A DNA stretch of 64,000 bases from Phaeobacter sp. 11ANDIMAR09 (GTDB lineage Bacteria > Pseudomonadota > Alphaproteobacteria > Rhodobacterales > Rhodobacteraceae): NCBI RefSeq assembly GCF_001294455.1, contig NZ_LIKT01000002.1:241910-305909 (forward strand), written 5' to 3'. Of this stretch, positions 63,158 to 64,000 are shown piece after piece; positions within the stretch are counted from its first letter, which is position 1; every line of letters starts with the position of its first letter. A program made the translations under genes and the position numbers. A model generated the notes under the pieces. That model was not told where the DNA came from. It made no database searches and worked only from the letters and a program-made list of their open reading frames with translations.

Positions 63158-63832
63158 ATGCTGAAATCTGTTACCTACAAATACGCGGAAACTACTGATT
63201 TCTGGAAGTGGTTTCACAACTATGCTGAATTTCGAAAAGAACAGTTTGTGGACGGGCTGAGCTGGCAGTTGTGGCACAATGATAGCCTAGAGATTGACCA
63301 GTACGACAACCCGAACACCCACTATTCATTTGTTGTTGATGGCAACAAGCTTATCGCCGCCGCTCGCCTAATCCCCTCAGATCCAGCTTGGTACGGTTGG
63401 CACAATTTGCTGGTGGATGCCGAGGCTGGCCGCGTTCCGACCGTCGCGCCTGGAATTTTCCCCAAAGGCTATGATTTTTCCAACACATGGGAATGCTCTC
63501 GTTTGGTCACAAATCCCATATTGCCGGGTGCAGACAGGCTGACCTCATTCAAATTACTTGTGGGAGGCTTGGTCGGGATAGGCAAGCAGAATGGTGCCCG
63601 TGCCTTGCTTTCCCTTTCGCCTCCACCATTGCGCAGATCCCTACGGCTCGCAGGCTACCGTGCGCAACGCATCGGTGCACCGTATCAATGCGTTGAGGAC
63701 AACAAATGCTATTGCGCCTTGGAAATGACCTTAGACCGAGTTTCCGGTTCTTCCTGCGGGTTTCCGGCTGATGAAGGCCGATTTCCGTACGAAACAAGAA
63801 AAACAAGTAGTTCAGTAGTTCAGGCAAATTGA
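63158..63832 (+). CDS. luxI: Acyl-homoserine-lactone synthase (LuxI family)
   Basis: A 224-residue autoinducer synthase using S-adenosylmethionine and an acyl-carrier protein. All invariant residues are present: Arg26, Phe30 and Trp36 in FRKEQFVDGLSWQ, Asp47 and Asp50 in EIDQYDNP, Arg70 in AAARLIP, Glu112 and Arg115 in WECSRLV. GAGG lies 9 bases before the ATG. The C-terminal 30 residues are a polar Ser/Cys-containing extension beyond the usual fold. The acyl chain made cannot be read from sequence. It is next to luxR and ends in a strong hairpin. Confidence 0.92.
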   Translation: MLKSVTYKYAETTDFWKWFHNYAEFRKEQFVDGLSWQLWHNDSLEIDQYDNPNTHYSFVVDGNKLIAAARLIPSDPAWYGWHNLLVDAEAGRVPTVAPGIFPKGYDFSNTWECSRLVTNPILPGADRLTSFKLLVGGLVGIGKQNGARALLSLSPPPLRRSLRLAGYRAQRIGAPYQCVEDNKCYCALEMTLDRVSGSSCGFPADEGRFPYETRKTSSSVVQAN

Positions 63833-63919
63833 ATGGATTGGTAGGCGACCAAGTAAGACGTGTTTTCATCAGAAACGACCTAAATATCAAACTGCTATCA
63901 GAAACTGGGACGTTCCAAA

Positions 63920-63952
63920 AAGGGGTCATTCTTGCAAAAGGAATGACCCCTT
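63920..63952 (+). terminator. Hairpin downstream of luxI
   Basis: Perfect 12-base-pair stem AAGGGGTCATTC/GAATGACCCCTT with a nine-base loop. The T-run is short, so termination may be partial. Confidence 0.65.
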
Positions 63953-63964
63953 ATGTTGTCAAAA

Positions 63965-63987
63965 CTCAAAAACCCCGCGCTGTTGCG
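63965..63987 (-). terminator. Possible terminator of a minus-strand gene entering from the right
   Basis: On the minus strand a short CCGC/GCGG stem is followed by GGTTTTTGAG, the usual ending of many Roseobacter terminators. It suggests a convergent gene beyond the right edge. Confidence 0.4.
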
Positions 63988-64000
63988 GTTCCTGGGTGCC

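Noticed and set aside
59514..64000. A complete prophage
   Set aside because: No capsid, terminase or tail genes appear before the right edge; only integrase and regulators are seen.

Overview
The window looks like chromosome of a marine alphaproteobacterium of the Roseobacter group (Rhodobacteraceae). The reasons are the moderately high GC, the run trmB-aroA-cmk-rpsA-ihfB-lapA-trpF-trpB, a pcaQ/pcaCHG protocatechuate cluster, a BapA-like adhesin with its own type I exporter, a prkA-yeaH-spoVR operon and a luxR/luxI pair. No genus can be fixed from sequence reading alone.

Layout. 1-9.6 kb is core metabolism and information processing: a ClpP-like fragment, trmB, aroA (class II EPSP synthase), cmk, a nitroreductase behind a striking palindromic promoter, rpsA, ihfB, lapA, trpF and trpB. 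9.6-22 kb is mixed housekeeping: an IsdG-like haem monooxygenase, DUF2237, a serine hydrolase, pth, a small unlisted 58-codon gene, rplY, a Rhodobacterales-type intergenic repeat, an HTTM membrane protein with partner, an L-lactate dehydrogenase family enzyme, trpA, a PagL-like lipid A deacylase, ychF, a nucleoside hydrolase and a secreted trypsin-like protease. 22-29.6 kb is one minus-strand operon: Ig-repeat adhesin, TolC-like lipoprotein, type I ABC exporter and HlyD adaptor, with a perfect CtrA-type box upstream. 30-35 kb is prkA-yeaH-spoVR.

35-43.5 kb holds metal handling and detoxification: a nreA-nreB nickel-efflux pair with operator and probable leaderless start, an M24 peptidase, glutathione-dependent formaldehyde dehydrogenase, copA with a CueR-type promoter, cueR and a PHP phosphoesterase. 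43.7-47.4 kb is the protocatechuate branch (pcaQ divergent from pcaC-pcaH-pcaG), ending in a DUF849/BKACE gene. 47.4-55.1 kb is a TetR regulator divergent from a livHMGF-type ABC transporter with an embedded acyl-CoA ligase and a binding protein. 55.2-59.4 kb carries a metallo-beta-lactamase hydrolase, a SARP/TolB/TPR regulator and a quinone-oxidoreductase-like enzyme.

From 59.5 kb to the right edge there is a tRNA-Gln gene followed by a tyrosine integrase, a small membrane protein translationally coupled to it, three short minus-strand genes led by a Fis-type HTH protein, and diverging from these a Cro/CI-like gene overlapping a luxR gene, then luxI. All key ligand-binding and catalytic residues of LuxR and LuxI are present. 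This is the most interesting part: a quorum-sensing module next to a tRNA-associated integrase, with phage-like regulators. The far end of the element lies outside the window, so the association is inferred.
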